Assembly (NCBI RefSeq): GCF_002494345.1 | Contig: NZ_NXNI01000001.1 | Coordinates: 2,914,001-2,978,000, forward strand | Origin: Natrinema ejinorense | GTDB taxonomy: Archaea > Halobacteriota > Halobacteria > Halobacteriales > Natrialbaceae | DNA: 64,000 bases | Direction of reading: 5' to 3' | Shown here: one piece after another, positions 18,075 through 26,871 of the stretch | Layout: each line of letters starts with the position of its first letter | How positions within the stretch are numbered: the stretch's first letter is position 1 | The notes under the pieces: generated by a model | What the model saw: the letters and a program-made list of their open reading frames with translations, nothing else | What the model was told of the DNA's origin: nothing | Database searches by the model: none | Position numbers and translations under genes: made by a program

Positions 18075-19205
18075 TCACTCGAGTCGGTCCAACACCGCCT
18101 CTTTCTCGTAGGACAAGGAGAGCGACCGCGAGCGCCCCCGGCCGTCGACGTCCGCGTAATCGGCGTCGATGAGGCCGAGCTGATCGAGTTTGTTGACGAT
18201 CTCGGAGTAGCGCGTATAGCCAAGCTCGGTCCGATCGTGGAACGCTTCGTAGACGTCGCCGGCCCGTTCGCCGTCGTACTCGGCGATCACCTCGAGCAGC
18301 GTCCGTTCGGTGTCGGTCAATCCGGAGAGGCTTCGCGAGAGGTTGATGTACTTGGACTTCTCGTAGGCGTCCTCGACGTCCTGGCGCTCGACGGTGCGAC
18401 TGGCTCGCATCTCGGCGTTGAGTCCCGCGCGGCGCAACAGGTCGATGCCGACCCGCAGATCGCCGCTCTCGGCGGTGAGTTCGGCGACGTACTCGAGGGT
18501 GCCCCGGCCGATGACGCCCTCGTGGAAGCCGCGCGTGATACGCTCCTCGAGGATGTCGACGATTTCGGGCTGGTCGTAGACCGGGAAGTAGACGTCCTCC
18601 GGTCTGAAGACGCTCTGGACCCGCGAGTCGAGTTCGTCGATTACGTCCAGTGCGGGGTCCGAGGAGACCACGATAACGCCGATCTTCGCGCCGGGATACT
18701 CCTCGTGGGCGCGCAACAGCGAGTAGAGCGTATCCGACGCTTCGTTCTCGTAGAAGAGGTAGTTGATGTCGTCGAGCGCGACGACGAGGACCCTGTCCTC
18801 CTCGACGAGTTTCTCGGCGATCTGGCCGAACAGCTTCTTGAACGAGATGCCAGAGGACGGGGGCTCGTAGTCGAAGGTTCCCTCGAAGAGTCGCGAGAAA
18901 ACCGAATACCGGGTGGCGTTGACCTGGCAGTTGACTCGGATCGTCCGGACCTCGCTCGTCTGGGCACCCACCTCGTCGAAGAGCTTCTGGATCGCCGTCG
19001 TCTTTCCGGTGCCCGGTGGCCCTCGAACCACGACGTTCAGCGGTCGCGACCCTCGCACCGCCGGACGCAACGCGTACGTCAGGCTCTGGGTCTGCCCCTC
19101 GCGGTGCTTGAACGTCTCGGGGACGTAGTCGATTTCGAAGACGTGCTCGTCTCTGAACACGGATTCGTCCCACGACAACATCCCCTCCTCGGGGTCGTCT
19201 CCCAT
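18075..19205 (-). CDS. Orc1/Cdc6 replication initiator family protein
   Basis: The 376-aa AAA+ protein has Walker A GPPGTGKT at 62-69, Walker B in VVALDDINYLF, sensor-1 VVSSDP and a C-terminal winged helix beginning near residue 300 (RSLSGLTDTERTLLEVIAEY). Haloarchaea encode many such paralogues, and only some act at origins. I saw no origin-recognition repeats beside it, so it may be a non-origin copy. The ATG at 19205 is chosen; the longer frame is non-coding in character. Confidence 0.9.
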   Translation of the reverse strand: MGDDPEEGMLSWDESVFRDEHVFEIDYVPETFKHREGQTQSLTYALRPAVRGSRPLNVVVRGPPGTGKTTAIQKLFDEVGAQTSEVRTIRVNCQVNATRYSVFSRLFEGTFDYEPPSSGISFKKLFGQIAEKLVEEDRVLVVALDDINYLFYENEASDTLYSLLRAHEEYPGAKIGVIVVSSDPALDVIDELDSRVQSVFRPEDVYFPVYDQPEIVDILEERITRGFHEGVIGRGTLEYVAELTAESGDLRVGIDLLRRAGLNAEMRASRTVERQDVEDAYEKSKYINLSRSLSGLTDTERTLLEVIAEYDGERAGDVYEAFHDRTELGYTRYSEIVNKLDQLGLIDADYADVDGRGRSRSLSLSYEKEAVLDRLE

Positions 19206-19336
19206 CACTTTCACCCTGCTTCCGCAGCGTCTTAATGGTTCGGTGGCCCGTTCTGCGCTCGGACGACCGTGGTATAAGTTACAGAACGACACGCCCACAA
19301 GACTCAATATACATTATATTAATTTAGGGAATACCG

Positions 19337-19657
19337 ATGACATTACCGACCCCACCGGACATGATTCCCGACTTCTTGAGCGAGCAGTTCGACGACCTCC
19401 CGCCGGAGACCCTGCGGGGAATCGGCGACTACGCCCGGAAGGAGACGTACGTGGCACCCGACGGGATGCCCGATACGACCAAAGAGGCGTTCGCGCTGCA
19501 AGACCAGGAGACGCTCGAGGCCGTCGCGACGTACGTCGACGAACTCGCCGCGTTCCTCGAGGACCAGGAGGCCGACTCGCTCGCCGAGGTCACCGGGCAG
19601 TCGAGCGACGAGGACGAACAGTGGGGGAAACAGCGGATTCTGGACTGGCACGAATGA
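19337..19657 (+). CDS. Hypothetical acidic protein divergent from cdc6
   Basis: The 106-aa protein contains LPPETLRGIGDYARKETYVAP, DTTKEAFALQDQETLEAVATYVDEL and a Trp-rich end (QWGKQRILDWHE). It looks like a small helical haloarchaeal protein; no family is recognised. It starts at an ATG just after an AT-rich spacer (19300-19330) shared with the divergent cdc6 gene. Confidence 0.7.
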   Translation: MTLPTPPDMIPDFLSEQFDDLPPETLRGIGDYARKETYVAPDGMPDTTKEAFALQDQETLEAVATYVDELAAFLEDQEADSLAEVTGQSSDEDEQWGKQRILDWHE

Positions 19658-19720
19658 CGGCGACGACGACCGATCGGTGGGGCCGCCGTCGGGGAGCCAC
19701 GTAGCACCGGGACGCGAAGG

Positions 19721-19826
19721 TTACTCGAACTTCTCGAGCGCGCCTTCTCGACGGCAGCTTCGACCCATTCGTACGCGCGTCCGTCGAGTTCTTCGCCGTC
19801 AACGACGAGTCGGAGGGCGACATCGA
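19721..19826 (-). pseudogene. Possible decayed gene end
   Basis: On the minus strand this stretch reads RLVVDGEELDGRAYEWVEAA then VEKA; after a two-base shift it ends LEKFE and stop, which is a natural-looking C-terminus. No start or upstream part is found; the + strand neighbour begins right at its edge. It probably is a fragment of a lost gene. Confidence 0.3.
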
Positions 19827-19879
19827 TGGAACTCACAAAAGTACTTGGCAATGGAACGACATGTGTACTCAGCGGAACC

Positions 19880-20302
19880 ATGAATGTCACCAGTAATACC
19901 CCCTCGTTCCAAAATCGCTACATGGGGGTGGATGTTCTCCTCGGCATTGCCTCGATACCGTTCACGCTGATTCTGACAGCAGACCCGGCGATAATCAACT
20001 TAAGTCCGGTTCTCGTAGCCGGGTTCGCGTCTGGGCTATATTATGGAACGCACTCTGGCTCTGTGAAACGCGCCGGCCTTCGGACCGGGGCCGTCGGTGG
20101 CGTCCCGGTGGTGTGGTCCTCCGCGGACCTCGTCGCCTCGGAGCTTTCAGCCCCGCTCGACGTTCTGGCTCTCGCGATCGTGGTGGGAGTGCTATGGTCT
20201 CTCTTCGTGATCACATTCAGTGCGTTACTGGCGGCGCTCTGTGCACTCGCCGGGGGCAGGGTATCACGAACGGTCATGGGCGTTGCACAGCGAGGGGACT
20301 GA
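19880..20302 (+). CDS. DUF5518-like membrane protein
   Basis: Starting at the ATG giving MNVTSNTPSF, the 140-aa protein has four hydrophobic segments and the family-type turn RAGLRTGAVGGVPVVW between helices two and three. Such proteins are frequent, function-unknown membrane proteins in haloarchaea. A longer reading from ATG 19826 is possible but overlaps the remnant described above. Confidence 0.7.
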   Translation: MNVTSNTPSFQNRYMGVDVLLGIASIPFTLILTADPAIINLSPVLVAGFASGLYYGTHSGSVKRAGLRTGAVGGVPVVWSSADLVASELSAPLDVLALAIVVGVLWSLFVITFSALLAALCALAGGRVSRTVMGVAQRGD

Positions 20303-20442
20303 CGGCCGTTTCCCAGTGTGGACAACCGACGAAAAAGCACGGTGGCCGCGTTTTTGCACAAACCACCGTTTCGGACCACTACGTCGGTGACGTCAAACCG
20401 ACCTCGACACCAGCGCGTTTTTCGTCGCTCCGTCGCAGGGCG

Positions 20443-22491
20443 TTACTCGAACTTCTCGAGCAGCCGATCGTAGAAGACGGGTTCCGGCTCGCCCCCGTCG
20501 TCGTCCGGCACGCCGCCGTTGGCTGCGAGGTCCTCGTCTCGCGCTTCGTCTGCCAGTTTCTCGACGATCAACTCCGGCGTCGACCGCGCGAGGTGATCCT
20601 TGACCGGTGAGCGGTTCACCTCGAGTTCGCCGTCGACGAGCCCGACGGCTTCGATCCCGTCGATCGTCACGTCGAATCCGGCCATCTCGCGGATCTCGCC
20701 CGCGAGATGCGAGACGAACACCGCCGTCGCGCCGTTCTCGGCGAGCGCCTCGAGGATGCCGGCGATGATCTTCGCCGACGCACCGGGCTCGGTGATGCTC
20801 TCGAGTTCGTCGACCAGTACCAGCGAGCCCTCGCCACCCTGTGCGAGGTCAGCGAACTCCCGGACGGTGGACTCGAACGCGCCCGCATCGAGCGTTCCCT
20901 GGGTCTTGGCGTGATAGTGCAGGTCGTCGAACCGGCGCAGGCGAACGCCCTCGGCGGGGACGGGCAGTCCCATGTGTGCCAGAATCACCACGCTCGCGAC
21001 CAAATCCAGCGTGGAGGTCTTCCCGCCGCTGTTGACCCCCGAGAGCAGGGCGACGCCCGAGACGTCGTAATCGACCGGATCGATGGCCTCGAGCGGTTCC
21101 TCGAGCAGGGGCGAGCGGCCGCCCTCGATCGCGAACCCCACGTCAGCCGCGGCACCGTCAGCGACGAATTCCGGCATCACGCACTCGAACTCGCGGGCAA
21201 AGCGGGCGATGGCGAGTTCGACGTCGAGCTCGAGGGCGTCCCGAACGAGCTGGCGGGCTCCCTCGCGCTGGTCGGCGAGATCGGCTGCGAGCTCGCGTTT
21301 GAGCCGGCCCGCACGGCGATCCTTTGCCGCGGTGAGCTCCTCGCGCAGCCGCCCGACCACGTCCTCGTCGCGTTCGACCGGAAACGTCGGCTCGTCGCCG
21401 AACGTCCGGCGGGCGATCTCGGCCTCGCCCTGCTCGAGATCGAGCGCGTCGACGAGATGATCGCGGGCGGCCTCGATCGCCGCGGCGTACTCGTCGGCGA
21501 GCTCCCGCGAGAGCAGGGAGTCGACGCCGGCTCCGCGCTCGACCAGCGAGAGCAGATCCGAGCCCTCGATCGTCACGTCCTGTTCGCGGATCGCCGCCCG
21601 GAGGTGATCGTTGGCGACGCTTTCGGCCGCATCCGCCGCCGCGTCGAGATCGTCGACGGCCGTCGTCAGCCGGTCGAGTTCGTCGTCGCCCGCGACCGTC
21701 CCGTCCTCGTCGAGCCGCGAGAGGCCGTCCTCGAGCGCATCGAGGTCGCAGGGCGTCTCGAGCCCGGCGGTCCGATGGACCGCGGCGGCCGCCTGCAGCC
21801 GGGTTCGGTTGCGCGCGAAGAAGGCGAGGGGCCGCTCGGGAACGATCTCCGCCGGGGCGTCGAGCGCGTCGGGTCGGACCTGTACGTCCCCCTCGAGGGT
21901 GACGCCGGCGAAGGATTCGTCGAGGGCGATGACGGTCGCGTACCCCCGTGCGAGTTCGGCCAGCCCCTGTGCGTCCTCGACGATCTCGACGGAAAGCTCC
22001 GGGACCGCCTCCCGGGCCGCCGAGTAGCGCTCGGCGTCGGTCGTCGCCAGACACCGCTCCCGAACCCGCACGTCGCCGGGTTCCTGGAGCGGTTCGACCC
22101 CCTCGAGGGCCTCGAGCACGTCGGGATCGGGGTCGCGCTCGAGCGCCTCACGGGCGAACGCCTGTACCTCGTCGATGCGCGATCGGCGCGGGCTCGGATA
22201 GATCGTCTCGAGTCGCTGGGCCGCGTAATCGGTCACGGTGCGCTCCTCGAGCAGATCGAGGAGGTCGCGGTAGACCTCGCGCGCCCGATCGGTCGCGAGA
22301 AACCCGCCGGGGTCGTCGTGCTCGAGTCGGATCGCACCGCGTGCGATCCGGGCCGCTCGGCCCTGCGAGATCCCCGGCGCGGTCGCGATCGCTTCCACGT
22401 CACCCGTCCGCAGCGCGCGCTCGGGATCGTCGAGTTCGGCCAGCGCTCGGGCCGTCTTCTCGCCGACGCCCGGAATCGACTCGAGGTCCAT
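20443..22491 (-). CDS. MutS5-like DNA-binding ATPase with helix-hairpin-helix
   Basis: The 682-aa protein begins with a helix-hairpin-helix (IPGVGEKTARALAEL and APGISQGRAARIARG, residues 5-60). A long helical core follows, then the MutS ATPase: Walker A LLSGVNSGGKTST near residue 485 and Walker B LVLVDELES near 550, then the signature FVSHLAGEI. It lacks the mismatch-recognition domain I and the Smr nuclease domain of MutS2. Archaeal MutS5 proteins act on branched DNA, so a recombination role is likelier than mismatch repair. The ATG at 22491 is used. Confidence 0.88.
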   Translation of the reverse strand: MDLESIPGVGEKTARALAELDDPERALRTGDVEAIATAPGISQGRAARIARGAIRLEHDDPGGFLATDRAREVYRDLLDLLEERTVTDYAAQRLETIYPSPRRSRIDEVQAFAREALERDPDPDVLEALEGVEPLQEPGDVRVRERCLATTDAERYSAAREAVPELSVEIVEDAQGLAELARGYATVIALDESFAGVTLEGDVQVRPDALDAPAEIVPERPLAFFARNRTRLQAAAAVHRTAGLETPCDLDALEDGLSRLDEDGTVAGDDELDRLTTAVDDLDAAADAAESVANDHLRAAIREQDVTIEGSDLLSLVERGAGVDSLLSRELADEYAAAIEAARDHLVDALDLEQGEAEIARRTFGDEPTFPVERDEDVVGRLREELTAAKDRRAGRLKRELAADLADQREGARQLVRDALELDVELAIARFAREFECVMPEFVADGAAADVGFAIEGGRSPLLEEPLEAIDPVDYDVSGVALLSGVNSGGKTSTLDLVASVVILAHMGLPVPAEGVRLRRFDDLHYHAKTQGTLDAGAFESTVREFADLAQGGEGSLVLVDELESITEPGASAKIIAGILEALAENGATAVFVSHLAGEIREMAGFDVTIDGIEAVGLVDGELEVNRSPVKDHLARSTPELIVEKLADEARDEDLAANGGVPDDDGGEPEPVFYDRLLEKFE

Positions 22492-22570
22492 GTTCTCGAG
22501 GTGCGTATCAAACCGGAGCGAGAAAAAGTTCCCGCCCGGGCTTTTCGTGGCGGACGTGGTAGCCCGACGC

Positions 22571-24148
22571 ATGCCAGTCGGCGCGCTCGAGTACCACGAC
22601 CGGACGAAACACTCGCCCAGAAGCGTCCGCGAGGGCGGACGCGGGCTCGATTTCGACAACAAGCCACGTCCGTACAAGGAGTACGTGGACCGCCCGAAGC
22701 GACCGCTTGTCGATCAAATTCGGCCGCCCCAGCAACCCGCGCTGGCGGCGATCGCGGAGTCGACACCCGACGGCACTCCGAACCACCATCGGCAACTCGA
22801 CCGCGAGACCGTCGTGACCCTCTGCTACTACGCTGCGGGTATCACGAAGCGGATCGACAGGCGCGGCCGTTCACTGCTGTTTCGCGCTGCAGCGACGACC
22901 GGCGCGCTCTACCACGTCGACCTGTACGTCGTCTGTGGCGATCTCGAAGGAACCGACGGGTCGGGCAGTCCGACGGCCGACCTCGAGGCCGGCGTCTACC
23001 ACTTCGATCCTCGAACGCTGTCGCTCGACGTACTCCGAGCGGGAGATTACCGCGACGTGCTCGCGAGTGCGAGCGCAGACGAGAGCGTCGCCGACGCGCC
23101 GCTGTCGTTCGTCGCGACCTCGACGTGGTGGCGAAACGCCTGGAAGTACGGCGATCGGACGTTCCGCCACGCGTTCTGGGACTCCGGCACGACGCTCGCG
23201 AACCTGCTCGCGGTCGCCCACGCCCTCGACTACTGCGCCGCGGTCGTCACCGGCTTCGCGGACCGACCCGTCGTCGACCTGCTCGGACTCGAGCCCGAGC
23301 GCGAAGCGCCCCTCGAACTGGTCCCGATCGGCACGGGCGATTCCGTTTCCGGATCCGGCTCCGATCCCGATTCGGCCGACTTCGAGCCGATCGACCACGC
23401 CACCGAGCCCCTTTCGCCGACCGAAAAGAGGTTCCCGACGATCCACGAAGCGTGGTCCGCCGGCACCCTCGAAAGCGGTGCCGCGGCGGACTCCTGGCGA
23501 TTCGACCGACCGGCGGCACCGATCGGCACCCGCGAACCCGGCGACGGCGAGCGGATCGCGCTCGAGCCGGTCGATGGCGAGACGGCCTCGAGCCGGCCGC
23601 TCCACGAGACGATCCGTCGCCGTGGCTCCTGTCGAGAGTACGCACGCGAGTCGATCAGTTTCCGGAAGCTCTCGACGGTCCTCGACCGCGCCGTTCGAGG
23701 TGTTCCGATGGATATCCGACGGCAGGGGGACCCGCCGCTGTCGTTCGTCGACCCCTATCTCGTCGTCATCGGCGTCGAGGGTCTCGAGCCGGGCACGTAT
23801 CGCTCTCACCCGGCGGCGGGCGAGCTCGAGCGGCTCCGAGCCGGCGAGTTCCGTAGCGAGGCGGGCCATCTCGCGCTGGATCAGCGGCTGGCCGCCGACG
23901 CCGCGGTCTGTCTCTATTTCATGACCGACCTCGAGGCGATCGTCGATGCACTCGGGGATCGCGGCTACCGGGTGGCACAGCTCGAGGCGTCGCTGACGGC
24001 CGGTCGGCTGTATCTGGGGACGTACGCCCACCGCGATCTCGGGGGGACCGGGCTGACGTTCTACGACGACGTCGTCACGGATTTCTTCGCGCCGCGGGCC
24101 ACGGGACTGACACCGATGTTCCTGTACACGATGGGACGACCGGCCTGA
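22571..24148 (+). CDS. SagB-type nitroreductase-family protein (two halves)
   Basis: The 525-aa protein has a duplicated nitroreductase-like layout. The first half (about 1-270) contains YHDRTKHSPRS, FDNKPRPYKEY and CYYAAGITKR. The second half (about 310-525) contains RRRGSCREYARESISFRKLS and ends EASLTAGRLYLGTYAHRDLG...TGLTFYDD. These match SagB/ThcOx dehydrogenases, which use FMN to oxidise azolines in RiPP pathways, though in archaea they often stand alone. No YcaO or precursor peptide gene is beside it. It is divergent from mutS with an 80-base spacer. Confidence 0.85.
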   Translation: MPVGALEYHDRTKHSPRSVREGGRGLDFDNKPRPYKEYVDRPKRPLVDQIRPPQQPALAAIAESTPDGTPNHHRQLDRETVVTLCYYAAGITKRIDRRGRSLLFRAAATTGALYHVDLYVVCGDLEGTDGSGSPTADLEAGVYHFDPRTLSLDVLRAGDYRDVLASASADESVADAPLSFVATSTWWRNAWKYGDRTFRHAFWDSGTTLANLLAVAHALDYCAAVVTGFADRPVVDLLGLEPEREAPLELVPIGTGDSVSGSGSDPDSADFEPIDHATEPLSPTEKRFPTIHEAWSAGTLESGAAADSWRFDRPAAPIGTREPGDGERIALEPVDGETASSRPLHETIRRRGSCREYARESISFRKLSTVLDRAVRGVPMDIRRQGDPPLSFVDPYLVVIGVEGLEPGTYRSHPAAGELERLRAGEFRSEAGHLALDQRLAADAAVCLYFMTDLEAIVDALGDRGYRVAQLEASLTAGRLYLGTYAHRDLGGTGLTFYDDVVTDFFAPRATGLTPMFLYTMGRPA

Positions 24149-24366
24149 GATCACTCCCTCTCGAGTCCGGACACCGCGCTCGGGGCACACGCGCTGACGA
24201 GGTTGTCACACTTTTATACGGCCGCACGTCGCCCCATCGAGCATGCAGCCGAAACGGCGGTCCGGTCGCTCGGGCTCGAGACGACAGTTGCCGACAGCCT
24301 CGAGTTGTCCAGGGAGCCGAACACGGTCGATCGGTGCCACGAACCGGAGCCTCCAGGAGCGGACGC

Positions 24367-25326
24367 ATGGAGTATGAGCGATCCGACGTCGTCGTCGACC
24401 GCCTCGAGTTGCTCCGGGCCTACGGCTACGGGCTCTGCATGGGGACGGCCGACGCCCTCCCCGGCGTCTCCGGCGGGACCGTCGCACTCCTGCTTGGCTT
24501 CTACGGCCGGCTGATCGCCGCCGTCACCGCGTTCACGCCCCATCGAGCGATCGCCATCCTCCGGGGCTACCGCCCCGATCGTCGACCCCGAGCTCGGGAA
24601 GCGATACTGAAGTTGGATCTCGGGTTTCTGGTTCCGCTGGGCGTCGGCATGGTCACTGCCGTCGTTCTCATCGCGGACGTCGTCTCGTCGCTCGCGGAGA
24701 CCCACCCGATCGCGATATTCGGCTTCTTTACCGGGCTGATCGCCGCCTCGGCGATCACCCTCGGTCGAAGCCTCGAGTTCGCCTCGCCGACACACGTCGG
24801 CGCTGGAGCCGTGGGCACGACGCTCGCGTTGCTCGTCGCCGCCGACGTCGTCGGGCTACCGGGCGGCGGGCCGGTCGTGATCTTCCTCGCCGGCGCGGTC
24901 GCGATCAGCGCGATGATCCTGCCGGGGATCTCGGGCTCGCTCATCCTGATCCTGCTGGGCCAGTACGTCTTCCTCTCGGGGGAGCTGAGCGCGTTCGTTC
25001 GCGCCGGCGCGGACCTGCTCGCGGGCGGTTCGCTCGGGGCCGTCGTCGATCCGGGAACGACCGTCGCCCTCTTCGTCGCCGGTGGGTTCGTCGGTCTCGT
25101 GACGATCGCCCGCGTCGTCCGCGCGGCGCTGGCCCGCAACCGCGGGGTGACGCTCGTCTTCCTGGTGAGCCTCATCGCCGGCTCCGTTCCGGCACCGTTG
25201 CACAACATCGCCGAGGCCCACGCGTGGACGACGGAGACGATCGCACTGACGGCCGCGTGGGCCGCGGTCGGGGCGATCGCCCTGTTCGCGCTCGAGCACC
25301 TCGTCGGCGGATTCGACCCGGAATAA
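24367..25326 (+). CDS. DUF368 polyprenyl-phosphate transporter family protein
   Basis: The 319-aa membrane protein carries the two diagnostic re-entrant motifs: ADALPGVSGGTVALLLGFY near residue 28 and ILPGISGSLILILLGQY near 185. In bacteria DUF368 (PopT) proteins recycle undecaprenyl phosphate across the membrane. In a haloarchaeon the likely substrate is dolichyl phosphate used in protein N-glycosylation, which is inference. The start at MEYERSD is chosen over an upstream GTG. A TATA-like CTTTTATAC lies at about 24210. Confidence 0.88.
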   Translation: MEYERSDVVVDRLELLRAYGYGLCMGTADALPGVSGGTVALLLGFYGRLIAAVTAFTPHRAIAILRGYRPDRRPRAREAILKLDLGFLVPLGVGMVTAVVLIADVVSSLAETHPIAIFGFFTGLIAASAITLGRSLEFASPTHVGAGAVGTTLALLVAADVVGLPGGGPVVIFLAGAVAISAMILPGISGSLILILLGQYVFLSGELSAFVRAGADLLAGGSLGAVVDPGTTVALFVAGGFVGLVTIARVVRAALARNRGVTLVFLVSLIAGSVPAPLHNIAEAHAWTTETIALTAAWAAVGAIALFALEHLVGGFDPE

Positions 25327-25411
25327 CCGGAGCGCCGACGCCTTCGTGTGTTCCAAACCCGCTTGCGTCCGCCGGTATCGTCGTTATTTCGTCGGGGACG
25401 GAAGGACGGAT

Positions 25412-25603
25412 ATGCCAGTCACGGCACTGCTAGGGACGAAACCGATACGATCGCTGTCGATCCGCACGCTCCTCGGAGCGGCGACGCGAGAGTTCGACCG
25501 CGGAAACTGGGAGCGCGGGCTCTTGTTACTCGGCCTGGTCGTCCTCGTCCGATCGGGAGCCGTTATAGACGCGTTCCGCGGTGATCGGCCGGTGTCCGGG
25601 TAG
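25412..25603 (+). CDS. Small hypothetical protein with one hydrophobic helix
   Basis: The 63-aa product starts MPVTALLGTKPIRSL, has a positively charged middle and a hydrophobic helix (GLLLLGLVVLVRSGAVI) before a basic tail. It overlaps the end of a frameshifted gene on the other strand, so its last codons may be fortuitous. Family not recognised. Confidence 0.45.
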   Translation: MPVTALLGTKPIRSLSIRTLLGAATREFDRGNWERGLLLLGLVVLVRSGAVIDAFRGDRPVSG

Positions 25604-25961
25604 TCGCCGAAGTCGGCCGCTCCGAAGTGTTCGTTCGCGAGGTCGTCGATCGTGTCCTCGATCTCGTCTTGGGTCCTCTCGTCGAGGTCCTCGACCGCGC
25701 CGACGCCGTGGCCGCCGCTTTTCGCCGGCTGCAGGGCGTTCCCGTTGAGGTTCCCGTCGGGAGCTTCAGGTCCGTGACGTTCTCCGCCGGGAACCCCGAG
25801 GCCGAGAGGATGAAACGATCCCCGACCTCGCTCAGGTCGTCAGTGTCGACGTCCTCGAGTTGCGGTTCGTCCCACTCCGCGGTCGTCGTGCCCGAGAACT
25901 CGGGTTCGTGGATCTCGTAGTCGGGCAGAGCCGACGGTACCGGCGCTGGGCGGATCGGCAT
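25570..25961 (-). pseudogene. Frameshifted relic, possibly viral structural gene
   Basis: From ATG 25961 the frame reads MPIRPAPVPSALPDYEIHEP, then SGTTTAEWDEPQLEDV and FILSASGFPAENVTDLKLP. At about 25750 coding sense moves to another frame and goes on as PDGNLNGNALQPAKSGGHGV and DEIEDTIDDLANEHFGAADF. Both parts look like one protein broken by a small indel. The arrangement (an E-P-x-x-SGTTT-x-E-W opening, then DLKLP and DGNLN) reminds me of phage or halovirus prohead-associated proteins, but this is memory only. It fills most of the 25604-26088 gap. Confidence 0.5.
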
Positions 25962-26088
25962 CGTCCCTGCATCGTCACCCCGGCGACTCGCCGCTCGAGC
26001 GTCGACCGATCCCGTCGTCGCCGGCAACACGTCCAGTCTGCTCGCATCATCGGAGCAGTTATTTTGCTAATCTCTCCATAGAGAAATC

Positions 26089-26820
26089 ATGGCCTGGTCC
26101 GCCCCGCAGTCACTCTGGTTGCTCCTCCGGGACCCGTCTACGTTCTTCGAAGAACACGAACCGGCAGCTACGTTTCCCGTCGCCGCTGGCGTGGTGGTCG
26201 CCCTGGCCGTCGCAGCCGGGCTGTCGACCCTGTTGCTCGGTTCGATGCTCGCCGGCGCGATCGACGGGACGGTAACGATGGACAACCCAGACCGGCCGCC
26301 GGAGTGGGTATGCGACGGACACGGTCCCGATTCGTCGTTCGACGGCGACTGTGACGAGCCGGAGACGATCGAACGAGACGCCGGATCGCTCGTGTCCGAG
26401 GCAGTGACCGACTATCTCGGTTACATGGTCGTCGCCCCGTTCGTCATGTGGCTACTCGCCGGTATCGTCCTGTTCGCGGCTGGGCGACTCGCGGCCGGAT
26501 CGCCGTCGGTCACCGGCACGTTCGCGCTGGCAGGCTGGGCTGCGTTGCCGGAATTCTTCCGGCTGACCGTCGGCCTCGTCGCACTGCAGGCCGTCCTTTC
26601 GGACCTGACGATCACGAACCTCGAGGGCAGCCCGGAAGTCATCGAGGCAGCGTTCGCACCGATCCAACCGTTCCTTGCGCTCGCGACCGTGCTCACCGTG
26701 CTCTGGCAGTGGTATCTGCTTACCGGTGGGCTCGAGCACGAAGCGAACCTGACCCGATCGGCCGCTGCAACGGCGGTCGGCGTTCCACTCGGGGTCTTGC
26801 TGCTCGTGGCGCTGATTTGA
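26089..26820 (+). CDS. Yip1-family membrane protein
   Basis: The 243-aa protein begins SAPQSLWLLLRDPSTFFEEHEP, the usual Yip1-domain lead. A first helix follows, then an extracytoplasmic Asp/Pro/Cys-rich loop with two cysteines (WVCDGHG, GDCDEPE), and four more helices. YIP1 proteins shape membranes in eukaryotes; the archaeal role is unknown. It has its own promoter-like AT stretch (GTTATTTTGCTAATC) before the ATG. Confidence 0.85.
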   Translation: MAWSAPQSLWLLLRDPSTFFEEHEPAATFPVAAGVVVALAVAAGLSTLLLGSMLAGAIDGTVTMDNPDRPPEWVCDGHGPDSSFDGDCDEPETIERDAGSLVSEAVTDYLGYMVVAPFVMWLLAGIVLFAAGRLAAGSPSVTGTFALAGWAALPEFFRLTVGLVALQAVLSDLTITNLEGSPEVIEAAFAPIQPFLALATVLTVLWQWYLLTGGLEHEANLTRSAAATAVGVPLGVLLLVALI

Positions 26821-26871
26821 AAGCCCGACCGCGCGAGCGCTCGAGCCCGTCACGGAGCGTCGCTTGCTGAC

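Noticed and set aside
19206-19336. A replication origin next to orc1/cdc6
   Set aside because: No repeated recognition boxes are visible; paralogues of this family often lack an adjacent origin.
20707-23856. A 1049-codon open frame on the + strand
   Set aside because: It runs across the mutS and SagB-type genes out of frame and has no domain; both real genes carry clear motifs.
22571-24148. A RiPP biosynthesis cluster around the SagB-type gene
   Set aside because: No YcaO, radical SAM or precursor peptide gene is adjacent.
24243-24377. A 44-codon ORF after a TATA-like element before the DUF368 gene
   Set aside because: The product is Arg/Ser-rich without coding look and it overlaps the DUF368 start.
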